Of a stretch of 18,815 bases of DNA, positions 7,326 to 14,269 are shown one piece after another. The DNA is from JBNGDW01 sp049975325 (GTDB lineage: Bacteria; Cloacimonadota; Cloacimonadia; JGIOTU-2; JBNGDW01). How positions within the stretch are numbered: position 1 is the first letter of the stretch; the number at the start of each line of letters is the position of its first letter. The position numbers and the translations under genes were made by a program. The stretch is from positions 1-18,815 of the forward strand of contig JBNGDW010000024.1 in the NCBI GenBank assembly GCA_049975325.1, given 5' to 3'. A model generated the notes under the pieces. That model ran no database searches, was not told the DNA's origin, and saw only the letters and a list, made by a program, of their open reading frames with translations.

Positions 7326-7435
7326 TTTAGATTATCAATTAGTATAGGATGAGCCATACTTTGCAATTTCTCGTCAATGTTTTTATTTTTACAGTTGAAA
7401 ACTATAAGACTTTTTAGGCTCTGCAAGAAAGAAAT

Positions 7436-7466
7436 TTGACAGATTATTCTATGGATTTGATATTTT
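7436..7466 (+). promoter_or_regulatory. Candidate promoter of the thiamine operon
   Basis: A perfect TTGACA at 7436-7441 is followed by TATTTT (7461-7466) at 19 bases, or by ATATTT at 18. Transcription would then begin near 7470, right at the 5' edge of the TPP aptamer. The spacing is longer than ideal and the -10 is weak. Its position gives it more support than its sequence. Confidence 0.4.
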
Positions 7467-7468
7467 GA

Positions 7469-7550
7469 CTATCAGGGGTGCTCGTGAGGGCTGAGAATAT
7501 ACCCTTTGAACCTGATCTGGGGAATGCCAGCGGAGGAAGAGAGATAATAG
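7469..7550 (+). promoter_or_regulatory. TPP riboswitch aptamer (THI element)
   Basis: The conserved THI-box pieces are all present and in order: AGGGGTGCTC at 7474-7483, GGCTGAGA at 7489-7496, ACCCTTTGAACCTGATCTGG at 7501-7520, and AATGCCAGCGGAGGAA at 7523-7538. Short flanking pairs (CTAT or TATC with ATAG or GATA) can close P1. It lies upstream of thiDN and thi4 on the same strand and is followed at once by a terminator hairpin. TPP binding should therefore cause premature termination when thiamine is plentiful. The motif match is strong, and the downstream thiamine genes confirm it. Confidence 0.96.
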
Positions 7551-7588
7551 GCGAATTTCCCTGATCAGGAGACTCGCCTTTATTTTTT
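7549..7588 (+). terminator. Intrinsic terminator, expression platform of the TPP riboswitch
   Basis: AGGCGA (7549-7554) pairs with TCGCCT (7574-7579). After one mismatch, 7556-7560 pairs with 7568-7572 around a seven-base loop (7561-7567). A T-rich run (7579-7588) follows. It sits between the aptamer and the thiDN start. Two segments of the aptamer can pair with parts of this hairpin, giving a plausible antiterminator. Confidence 0.85.
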
Positions 7589-7636
7589 GCCATCTCTGAA
7601 GAATCTGGGACTAAGTTCCAATAAGGAATGCTAATA

Positions 7637-9004
7637 ATGGAAATACCACGAGTTTTAACCATTGCAGGGTCTGATTCCGGTGGGGGAGCTGGGATTCAGG
7701 CAGACCTTAAAACAATTACTCTACTCGGTGGCTTTGGTATGAGCGTGATAACTGCCCTAACTGCACAGAACACTCTTGGTGTACATGGAATTCACAATGT
7801 ACCTGCTGATTTTATTAAAGCCCAGTTTGACGCGGTAGCATCAGACATCGGGGTTGATTCTGCCAAGATCGGCATGCTTTCAAACGTTAGTACTATCCAG
7901 GCTGTTGCAAGCAAAATTCGGGAATATGGCATAACAGCCCTAGTGCTTGACCCAGTAATGGTAGCAAAAAGCGGAGCCAGGCTTATCCAAGAAGATGCTG
8001 TAGAGAGCCTGATCCAAGAGCTCATCCCTTTAACACTAGTCATCACGCCGAATATCCCTGAAGCTGAGGTACTTGCCGGTCTGGAGATCAAAACCGACGC
8101 TAATATTCGTGAAGCAGCTCGCCGGATTCACGCAAAAGGAGCACATTATGTGGTCATAAAAGGTGGGCATCTCCCCGGGGTCGCTCGAGACACTCTATTC
8201 GATGGACATAACTTCCGTGAATATTCCTCGCCTCGTATAGATACAGCTGACACTCATGGCACAGGATGTACATTCTCCGCAGCAATTGCTACTAGTCTTG
8301 CCACGGGCATGGATGTACCAGAGGCAATTGAGCGCGCCAAACACTACACAACTACGGCTATTCGATTCGCTCTGAGGCTTGGAAGTGGCCGAGGTCCCAC
8401 TAACCATGGGGCTGAGCTCTTCCGGGAGTGCACACGTATGAAGTGCGTGCAGGGGCTCAAAGAAGCTGTCAATCGACTTAAATACGCTCACTGTGGCAAT
8501 ATCATCCCAGAGATACAGTCAAACCTTGTTTACGCTCTGCCCTTTGCTGAGAATCTTAAAGATGTAGCTGGCATCCCAGGGAGAATCATCAGGGTAGGAA
8601 ACAACGTGGAAACCTTGCATGACCCTGACTTCGGTGCCTCAAGACATATAGCAAAAGTTGTTCTAACTGCTATGCGTACAGACCCGAACCGCCGATCCGC
8701 TATGAATATAGCCTTTTCCGAAGAAATCGTGCAAATATGCACCGAAGCCGGGTGGACGGTTGGCTCCTTCAGCCGCGAAGATGAGCCCGAGGATATCCGA
8801 GTCAAAGAAGGCTCTTCTCTGGAGTGGGGCACTCAAAAGGCTATAAATAGAGCCGGCAGAGTTCCTGATGTAATCTTCGACCGTGGAGGAATAGGCAAGG
8901 AACCTATTGTTCGGCTATTGGGCACTTCACCTGACAAAGTGGTTGAAAGGGCTCTTTACATATCGAACAAGCTGAAAACAGCAGGAAAGGAACAAAAACA
9001 ATGA
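7637..9004 (+). CDS. thiDN: Bifunctional HMP/HMP-P kinase and ThiN-type thiamine phosphate synthase
   Basis: This 455-residue fusion covers two steps of thiamine synthesis. Residues 1 to about 260 are ThiD, a ribokinase-fold enzyme that phosphorylates hydroxymethylpyrimidine twice. It shows GSDSGGGAGIQADLKT at 11-26 and GTGCTFSAA at 208-216, with the catalytic Cys211. After a linker, residues about 286-452 form a ThiN domain (LPFAENLKDVAGIPGR to the end). In archaea and some bacteria ThiN replaces ThiE and joins the pyrimidine and thiazole phosphates. An ATG at 7628 is in frame, but it abuts the AAGGA site; ATG 7637 has nine bases of spacing, so I chose it. The stop overlaps the thi4 start. 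Base composition is clearly richer in G+C than the flanking genes. Expression is under the TPP riboswitch. Confidence 0.92.
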   Translation: MEIPRVLTIAGSDSGGGAGIQADLKTITLLGGFGMSVITALTAQNTLGVHGIHNVPADFIKAQFDAVASDIGVDSAKIGMLSNVSTIQAVASKIREYGITALVLDPVMVAKSGARLIQEDAVESLIQELIPLTLVITPNIPEAEVLAGLEIKTDANIREAARRIHAKGAHYVVIKGGHLPGVARDTLFDGHNFREYSSPRIDTADTHGTGCTFSAAIATSLATGMDVPEAIERAKHYTTTAIRFALRLGSGRGPTNHGAELFRECTRMKCVQGLKEAVNRLKYAHCGNIIPEIQSNLVYALPFAENLKDVAGIPGRIIRVGNNVETLHDPDFGASRHIAKVVLTAMRTDPNRRSAMNIAFSEEIVQICTEAGWTVGSFSREDEPEDIRVKEGSSLEWGTQKAINRAGRVPDVIFDRGGIGKEPIVRLLGTSPDKVVERALYISNKLKTAGKEQKQ

Positions 9005-9795
9005 AACTAAACGAATTAACTATAACTAGAGCAATCGTGGAACGGTATTCACAAAAGTTCATAGAATATTCAGATGTAGAAGTGGCGGTAGTTGGAGCTG
9101 GACCTTCAGGCTTGGTAGCCTCATACTACCTAGCAAAAGCTGGTCTGAAAGTGGCTCTTTTCGAACGAAAACTCAGTATAGGCGGTGGAATGTGGGGCGG
9201 TGGAATGATGTTTAATGAAATCGTGGTACAGGAAGAAGGAAAAGATATTCTCGATTCTTTTGAGATACGAACCAATGAGTATGAACCCGGCTATTACACT
9301 GCTGACGCGATAGAGTGTGTTACCACCCTTGGCTCACAGGCTACAAAGGCTGGAGTAAAAATATTCAATTGCATAAGCGTGGAGGATGCCATCATTCACG
9401 AAGGACGTGTCACTGGGCTGGTGATCATCTGGTCTCCCGTAGAGATAGCAGAACTGCACGTTGACCCTCTCTCTATTAAAGCCAAATATGTGATTGAGGC
9501 AACTGGACATCCATTAGAGCTTCTGAACATTATCGAGCGCAAGTCAGACATTCGACTTAATACTCCAACTGGTCGCATTATGGGCGAACGCTCCATGTGG
9601 GCAGAGGAGGCTGAGCGAAGTATCCTCGAAAATACCTGTGAGATCTGCCCCGGAGTTTATGTCTGCGGCATGGCTGCTAATGCTGCCTTCGGTAGTCAAA
9701 GAATGGGACCGATCTTCGGCGGAATGTTGCTTTCCGGCAAAAAAGCCGCTGAGGAGATTATAGCAGCATTAGCTAAACAAAAACCTCTACAATGA
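9001..9795 (+). CDS. thi4: Thi4-family thiazole synthase, His-type (sulfide-dependent)
   Basis: This 264-residue protein makes the thiazole phosphate precursor of thiamine from NAD and glycine. It has the dinucleotide-binding motif GAGPSG at residues 32-37, ER at 55-56, and the glycine-rich GGGMWGGGMM stretch. At the position where yeast THI4 has the sacrificial cysteine, this protein has His153 (ELHVDPLS). That is the pattern of methanogen Thi4, which is catalytic and uses external sulfide with Fe(II). The C-terminal motif GPIFGGMLLSGKKAAEEI is also typical. The start forms an ATGA overlap with thiDN, so the two are coupled. This form suits a sulfide-rich, anoxic cell; that ecological reading is inference. 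The alternative family name is ribose-1,5-bisphosphate isomerase-like, but the thi context decides. Confidence 0.93.
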   Translation: MKLNELTITRAIVERYSQKFIEYSDVEVAVVGAGPSGLVASYYLAKAGLKVALFERKLSIGGGMWGGGMMFNEIVVQEEGKDILDSFEIRTNEYEPGYYTADAIECVTTLGSQATKAGVKIFNCISVEDAIIHEGRVTGLVIIWSPVEIAELHVDPLSIKAKYVIEATGHPLELLNIIERKSDIRLNTPTGRIMGERSMWAEEAERSILENTCEICPGVYVCGMAANAAFGSQRMGPIFGGMLLSGKKAAEEIIAALAKQKPLQ

Positions 9796-9957
9796 GCATG
9801 CACCAGAAAGAAGATGGGTACAAAGAACTTGAATGACTGAGATTTGAGATCATCCCATACAAAATAACTCCATATTTCAGTACTGAAGCAGGAAACAGCC
9901 ATTAATCCTCCGCCTGGCTATAAAAAGTTTTATGACTAAAAATATTGGAGGCCAAAA
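9796..9957 (+). other. Spacer between thi4 and thiC with a 14-codon mini-ORF
   Basis: This 162-base gap breaks the otherwise tight thiamine cluster. An ATG at 9792 overlaps the thi4 stop (ATGA) and opens a 14-residue frame, MSMHQKEDGYKELE, that stops at 9834-9836. I do not recognise it. The rest holds no THI element and no clear terminator. The end has a strong GGAGG site for thiC. It may be a gene remnant or plain spacer. Confidence 0.35.
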
Positions 9958-11232
9958 ATGACATTAATAAAAGACGCAAAAGATGGAATCATCACAAATA
10001 AAATGAAAATCGTTGCCCAGGATGAACATATAGATCCTGAATTCATAAGAAGGGAAATTGTAAAAGGTCAGATTGTCATACCACAAAATGTCAAACGTAG
10101 ATTTCATCCAGTCGGTATTGGAAATAATCTCCAAACTAAAATAAATGCAAATATCGGGACATCTCCAGACCATTTTGATCTGCAGGAGGAAATCGAAAAA
10201 CTAAAAGTTGCAGTTGCGTATGGCTCGGACAGTGTAATGGATCTCTCTACTGGAGGAGAACTTACCAAAATCAGAGAAGGGATACTTAACCAAGCTCCTA
10301 TAATGGTAGGAACTGTTCCGATCTATCAACTTGCCGCAGAATTTGTAAAAAAAGATAAAGATATTACCGAGATGACGCCCGCGCAGCTTTTTGAATCGAT
10401 AGAAAAGCAATGTGAAGAAGGAATTGACTATATAACGGTACATTGCGGCATTACCCAAAAAACTTTGCACACACTAAGAAAAAATCCTCGCCTGCTTGGC
10501 GTTGTGAGTCGAGGAGGCTCTCTGGCAATACAATGGATGAGAAAAAATAGAGCTGAAAACCCTCTTTATGAAGATTTTGACACGCTCCTAAAAATTGCAA
10601 AGAAATTCGATGTGACCCTGAGCTTAGGCGATGGCATAAGACCCGGATGCTTAGCAGATGCAAGTGATTCTGGCCAATTCGAAGAACTAATCACGCTTGG
10701 GGAATTAGCAAAAAAAGCATTAGAAAATGATGTACAGGTAATAATAGAGGGCCCAGGACATATCCCACTAAATGAAATAGAAGCTAATGTCAGGCTTGAA
10801 AAATCTATTTGCAATGGAGCGCCCTTCTATGTTTTAGGACCGCTCACTACAGACATTGCCCCTGGTTATGACCATATTACAGGCGCTATTGGTGGAGCAC
10901 TGGCTGCATACTACGGTGCCGACTTTTTATGCTACGTTACCCCTTCGGAACATCTCTGTCTGCCAAATATTGATGATGTACGGAATGGAGTAATTGCAGC
11001 AAAGATTGCTGCACATTCTGCTGATATTGCCCGCGGAATTCCAGGTGCACGAGATCAAGATGATCTCATCTCAAAATATCGTGCTACCTTTAACTGGGAA
11101 GGTATCTATCAAGTAGCATTAGACCCAATCCTTGCTAAAAAACGGAGACTGGACAGTGAAGACTATGCAGAAGATGTCTGCACTATGTGTGGAAGACTTT
11201 GCGCTATCAAAACATCCAGAAAAATCAATTAA
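9958..11232 (+). CDS. thiC: Phosphomethylpyrimidine synthase
   Basis: This 424-residue radical-SAM-like enzyme converts aminoimidazole ribotide to hydroxymethylpyrimidine phosphate, the thiamine pyrimidine. Family stretches visible include VAYGSDSVMDLSTGGEL, GIDYITVHCGIT, SRGGSLAIQWM, LSLGDGIRPGC, IIEGPGHIPLNEIEANV, GPLTTDIAPGYDHITGAIGGA and PGARDQDDLIS. The C-terminal [4Fe-4S] cysteines are C408, C411 and C415 (CTMCGRLC), spaced C-x2-C-x3-C. The E. coli form has four residues in the second gap. The protein lacks the long N-terminal region of proteobacterial ThiC and resembles the shorter form. A GGAGG site precedes the ATG. Its AIR substrate would come from purine synthesis. It may be read through from thi4 or have its own promoter; none is obvious. 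Confidence 0.96.
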   Translation: MTLIKDAKDGIITNKMKIVAQDEHIDPEFIRREIVKGQIVIPQNVKRRFHPVGIGNNLQTKINANIGTSPDHFDLQEEIEKLKVAVAYGSDSVMDLSTGGELTKIREGILNQAPIMVGTVPIYQLAAEFVKKDKDITEMTPAQLFESIEKQCEEGIDYITVHCGITQKTLHTLRKNPRLLGVVSRGGSLAIQWMRKNRAENPLYEDFDTLLKIAKKFDVTLSLGDGIRPGCLADASDSGQFEELITLGELAKKALENDVQVIIEGPGHIPLNEIEANVRLEKSICNGAPFYVLGPLTTDIAPGYDHITGAIGGALAAYYGADFLCYVTPSEHLCLPNIDDVRNGVIAAKIAAHSADIARGIPGARDQDDLISKYRATFNWEGIYQVALDPILAKKRRLDSEDYAEDVCTMCGRLCAIKTSRKIN

Positions 11233-11285
11233 AAACAAAACCGCATGCAAAAGATTAGAATCCTAAATTTTTATCCCTTATCCCT

Positions 11286-12218
11286 ATGCCAGATACAAAG
11301 TTGTATAAAATCATAGTTATTTGCGGACCTACTGGCGTTGGCAAAACCTCACTAGCAATGGAACTCGCATCCAGACTTAATGCGGAAATTATTTCTGCCG
11401 ATTCCAGACAGATATATAGAAACATGGATATAGGAACAGCAAAACCTACCAAAGATGAGCAGAAAAAAATCCCTCATCACCTAATCGATATCAAGAATCC
11501 TGATGAAAAATATACAGCAGGAGATTTTGCAAAAGATGCAGATGTTAAAATCAGAGAGATTTATCAGCGGAATAACATCCCCTTTGTGGTTGGAGGAACA
11601 GGCTTTTACATAAAGGCTTTAATCAACGGCTTATGCCAGGCGCCGCAGATCCCCCCAAAAGTGAGAAAAGAATTAAAAAAAAGAATTAATAGTCAGAATC
11701 TAACAGATTTTTATAACAAACTAAAACAGATTGACTCGGTCTCTGCAAGAAAAATCAATCCACATGACAAGAATCGAATTGTGAGAGCCCTGGAGGTTTT
11801 TGAGGCAACGGGAAAGCCCCTTTCTTCTTTTTGGAAAACGCAAGATGAACACAAACGCTATAATCACTTTACTATTTTTCTCACCGCAGATAGAAAATGG
11901 CTTTACCGTAAAATTGATGAACGGGTTGATAAGATGATTTCTCAAGGGCTGCGGAAGGAGGTTGAAAATCTCCTACAGAAAGGATTTCAACCCAACGACC
12001 CGGGAATGAATACACTTGGTTACAAAGAGATGATCTCATACCTTCAAGGAAAAATGTCCTGGGAGGATACAGTAGATTCTATAAAAAAGAATATGCGTCA
12101 CTACGCTAAAAGACAATTTACCTGGTTTAAAAAGGCAGAAATAAATTTGACAATAGATATAAATGCAGCTAAACTTTCTGATATAGAGAAGAGAATAATA
12201 AGTTTTTTGGGAGAGTAA
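11286..12218 (+). CDS. miaA: tRNA dimethylallyltransferase
   Basis: This 310-residue enzyme adds a dimethylallyl group to A37 of tRNAs that read codons starting with U. It has the P-loop GPTGVGKTS at residues 14-22, the DSRQIYRNMDIGTAKP motif near 39-54, the HHLID motif, and GGTGFYIKALINGL near 103-116. The C-terminal KNMRHYAKRQFTWF stretch is also typical. Length is normal. The start at 11286 gives the expected N-terminus, although no ribosome site is visible before it. One base separates its stop from the next gene. It is a housekeeping bacterial gene and helps place the window in Bacteria. Confidence 0.95.
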   Translation: MPDTKLYKIIVICGPTGVGKTSLAMELASRLNAEIISADSRQIYRNMDIGTAKPTKDEQKKIPHHLIDIKNPDEKYTAGDFAKDADVKIREIYQRNNIPFVVGGTGFYIKALINGLCQAPQIPPKVRKELKKRINSQNLTDFYNKLKQIDSVSARKINPHDKNRIVRALEVFEATGKPLSSFWKTQDEHKRYNHFTIFLTADRKWLYRKIDERVDKMISQGLRKEVENLLQKGFQPNDPGMNTLGYKEMISYLQGKMSWEDTVDSIKKNMRHYAKRQFTWFKKAEINLTIDINAAKLSDIEKRIISFLGE

Positions 12219-12219
12219 T

Positions 12220-13083
12220 ATGGTGGTTGATATAGCCATCGCAAATAATTATAAGATCAGCGAGACTGAGTTTCGGGCTGAGCTTTACCATCTGGCTAAT
12301 GAACAACAAGCAAAAAAGATTTCTAAAAAACTCAAGGAACGAGCCCTCAATCAGCTAATTGACGCCTGCTTACTTATGCAAGAAGCACAAAAATTAAATA
12401 TACCGGTAGATGAAAACGAATTCCAAAACTGTTTTCTAGAACTCCAAAAGCAATTCCCTTCTCAGGAAGAATTTCTTAAAAGTCTCGAGAAATATTCGCT
12501 CACTCAAGACAAGCTCCTCGAGAACATCAGAAAGAATGTGCAAATCAAATACTTTATTAAGACACAGTTCTGTGATAAAATAAATGTCACCGAAGAACAG
12601 CTTAAAGAATACTATCAGCAGCACAAACAAGATTTTCAAATTCCCGAGGAAGTAAAGGTATATCATATTTTGATTAAACCTGATGATATTCACGCCTTGG
12701 AGAAATTCGAAGCGATTACTAAGGCTCTGTCAGAGGGTAACGGAGATAATTTTTGCGAGCTGGCTAAGAAATATTCAGATTGCCCAAGTCGTAAAAATGG
12801 AGGAGAATTAGGGTATATTGAGCGAGGCAAAGTTGCTAAAGAGCTGGAAGATGCTGCCTTTTCACTCAAGAAAGGAGAAATCGCAGGCCCGATAAGAACT
12901 CGGTTCGGCTGGCACTTCATTAAATTAATTGATAAGCGAGGTGGGCGCATTCCTGAATTTGATGAAATCAGAGGCTCACTCTGTAAGCAGTTAAAAAAAG
13001 TAATCGGTGAGCTCGAACTCCTCAACTTTATCCGCGATCTCAGGAGCAAAGCCCAAATAACTATCTATCGTGAAAACCTGTGA
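12220..13083 (+). CDS. SurA/PpiC-type peptidyl-prolyl isomerase without signal peptide
   Basis: This 287-residue protein has an N-terminal helical chaperone-like region (about 1-140, with the family pattern ALNQLIDACLLMQEAQKLNIPV). A parvulin domain follows at about 146-246. The parvulin signature includes VKVYHILIKP, FCELAKKYSDCPS, NGGELGYIERG, AFSLKKGEIAGPIRTRFGWHFIKL. Relatives such as SurA and PrsA are exported, but no signal peptide or lipobox can be seen here: the N-terminus is polar. The start ATG 12220 follows the miaA stop by one base and has GGGAGAG upstream. It therefore looks cytoplasmic. It overlaps deoB by 14 bases. Substrates are unknown. Confidence 0.85.
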   Translation: MVVDIAIANNYKISETEFRAELYHLANEQQAKKISKKLKERALNQLIDACLLMQEAQKLNIPVDENEFQNCFLELQKQFPSQEEFLKSLEKYSLTQDKLLENIRKNVQIKYFIKTQFCDKINVTEEQLKEYYQQHKQDFQIPEEVKVYHILIKPDDIHALEKFEAITKALSEGNGDNFCELAKKYSDCPSRKNGGELGYIERGKVAKELEDAAFSLKKGEIAGPIRTRFGWHFIKLIDKRGGRIPEFDEIRGSLCKQLKKVIGELELLNFIRDLRSKAQITIYRENL

Positions 13084-14266
13084 TAGCCAATATGCAGTTG
13101 TGCTTATCGTTTTAGATGGCGTAGGCATAGGTGAACTACCTGATGCTACTAAATATAACGACGAGGGAAGCAATACACTCGTAAATACGGCAAAGGCTGT
13201 CGGAGGATTGCATCTCCCCACTTTACAGAAACTCGGACTTGGCAATATTACTTCTATCACAGGAGTGCCCCCAGAATTACAGGCTCAGGGGAATTGGGGA
13301 AAAGCAGCAGAAATCTCTGCTGGTAAAGATAGCATAACTGGCCACTGGGAAATGATGGGCATCCCTTTGAATAAACCTTTTCCTACATATCCAAATGGCT
13401 TCCCAGAAGAGATAATCAATCTGTTTATTAAAAAAACAGATTGTAAGGGTGTGCTTGGCAATAAACCAGAATCTGGAACGGCAATTATAAACGAATTAGG
13501 TGAAGAACATCTAAAAACTAAATATCCAATTGTATATACTTCTGCGGACAGTGTTTTCCAAATCGCTACCCATGAAGATATCTATTCGGTAAAAGAACTT
13601 TATCAGATGTGCGAGATTGCCCGAAATGATGTCCTGGTGGGCGAACACCAAGTTGCACGGGTGATTGCAAGACCATTTATTGGCGACAAAAATGGCAACT
13701 TTGTCAGGACCCCCCGAAGAAAAGATTTCTCTGTTTCTCCGCCTGAAAAAAACGTACTGGATTTCTTAAAAGAGGCAGGCTATCCTGTTATTGGTATTGG
13801 GAAAATCGAAGACCTGTTTAACTATCAAGGATTGAGCGACTCTGTGCATACGCAAAAAAATGATGATACAATGCATACCATTGTTAAATTCATAAATAAG
13901 ATTGAGAGCGGACTTATCTTTGCAAATTTGTCTGACTTTGATACTCTCTGGGGCCACCGCAATAACGCCAAAGCTTTTGCAGAAGGACTTCAAGCCTTTG
14001 ACACATGGCTGGGCACACTCATCCCAAAACTTTCAGCGGATAAAATCGTAATTGTCACGGCTGACCACGGAAATGATCCCACAACGCCAAGCACAGACCA
14101 TTCGCGCGAATATATACCTATACTAATCTACTCACCTTCGTTAAAAAGTGGAGTGAATATTGGTAGACGCAAAACTTTTGCCGATATTGGCACCACTCTT
14201 AGCGAAATATTTAATACCTCTCGTCCAGAAGTTGGTGAAAGTTTCTGGCGTTTAATAAAAAAATAA
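13070..14266 (+). CDS. deoB: Phosphopentomutase
   Basis: This 398-residue enzyme interconverts ribose 1-phosphate and ribose 5-phosphate (or the deoxy forms), linking nucleoside salvage to central metabolism. It belongs to the alkaline-phosphatase superfamily. Metal ligands and signatures include VLDGVGIGELPDA at residues 15-26, GKDSITGHWEMMG with the likely phosphorylated Thr90, HTQKNDDTMH, FANLSDFDTLWGHRN, and ADHGNDPTTPSTDHSRE near the end. The frame begins at a GTG inside the end of the PPIase gene; no later in-frame ATG keeps the first motif. The gene is followed three bases later by the lipoprotein. Assignment is firm. Confidence 0.95.
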   Translation: MKTCDSQYAVVLIVLDGVGIGELPDATKYNDEGSNTLVNTAKAVGGLHLPTLQKLGLGNITSITGVPPELQAQGNWGKAAEISAGKDSITGHWEMMGIPLNKPFPTYPNGFPEEIINLFIKKTDCKGVLGNKPESGTAIINELGEEHLKTKYPIVYTSADSVFQIATHEDIYSVKELYQMCEIARNDVLVGEHQVARVIARPFIGDKNGNFVRTPRRKDFSVSPPEKNVLDFLKEAGYPVIGIGKIEDLFNYQGLSDSVHTQKNDDTMHTIVKFINKIESGLIFANLSDFDTLWGHRNNAKAFAEGLQAFDTWLGTLIPKLSADKIVIVTADHGNDPTTPSTDHSREYIPILIYSPSLKSGVNIGRRKTFADIGTTLSEIFNTSRPEVGESFWRLIKK

Positions 14267-14269
14267 TAA

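Noticed and set aside
9796..9957. Second TPP riboswitch ahead of thiC
   Set aside because: None of the THI-box core motifs (CTGAGA, CCTGATCTGG) occurs in the gap.
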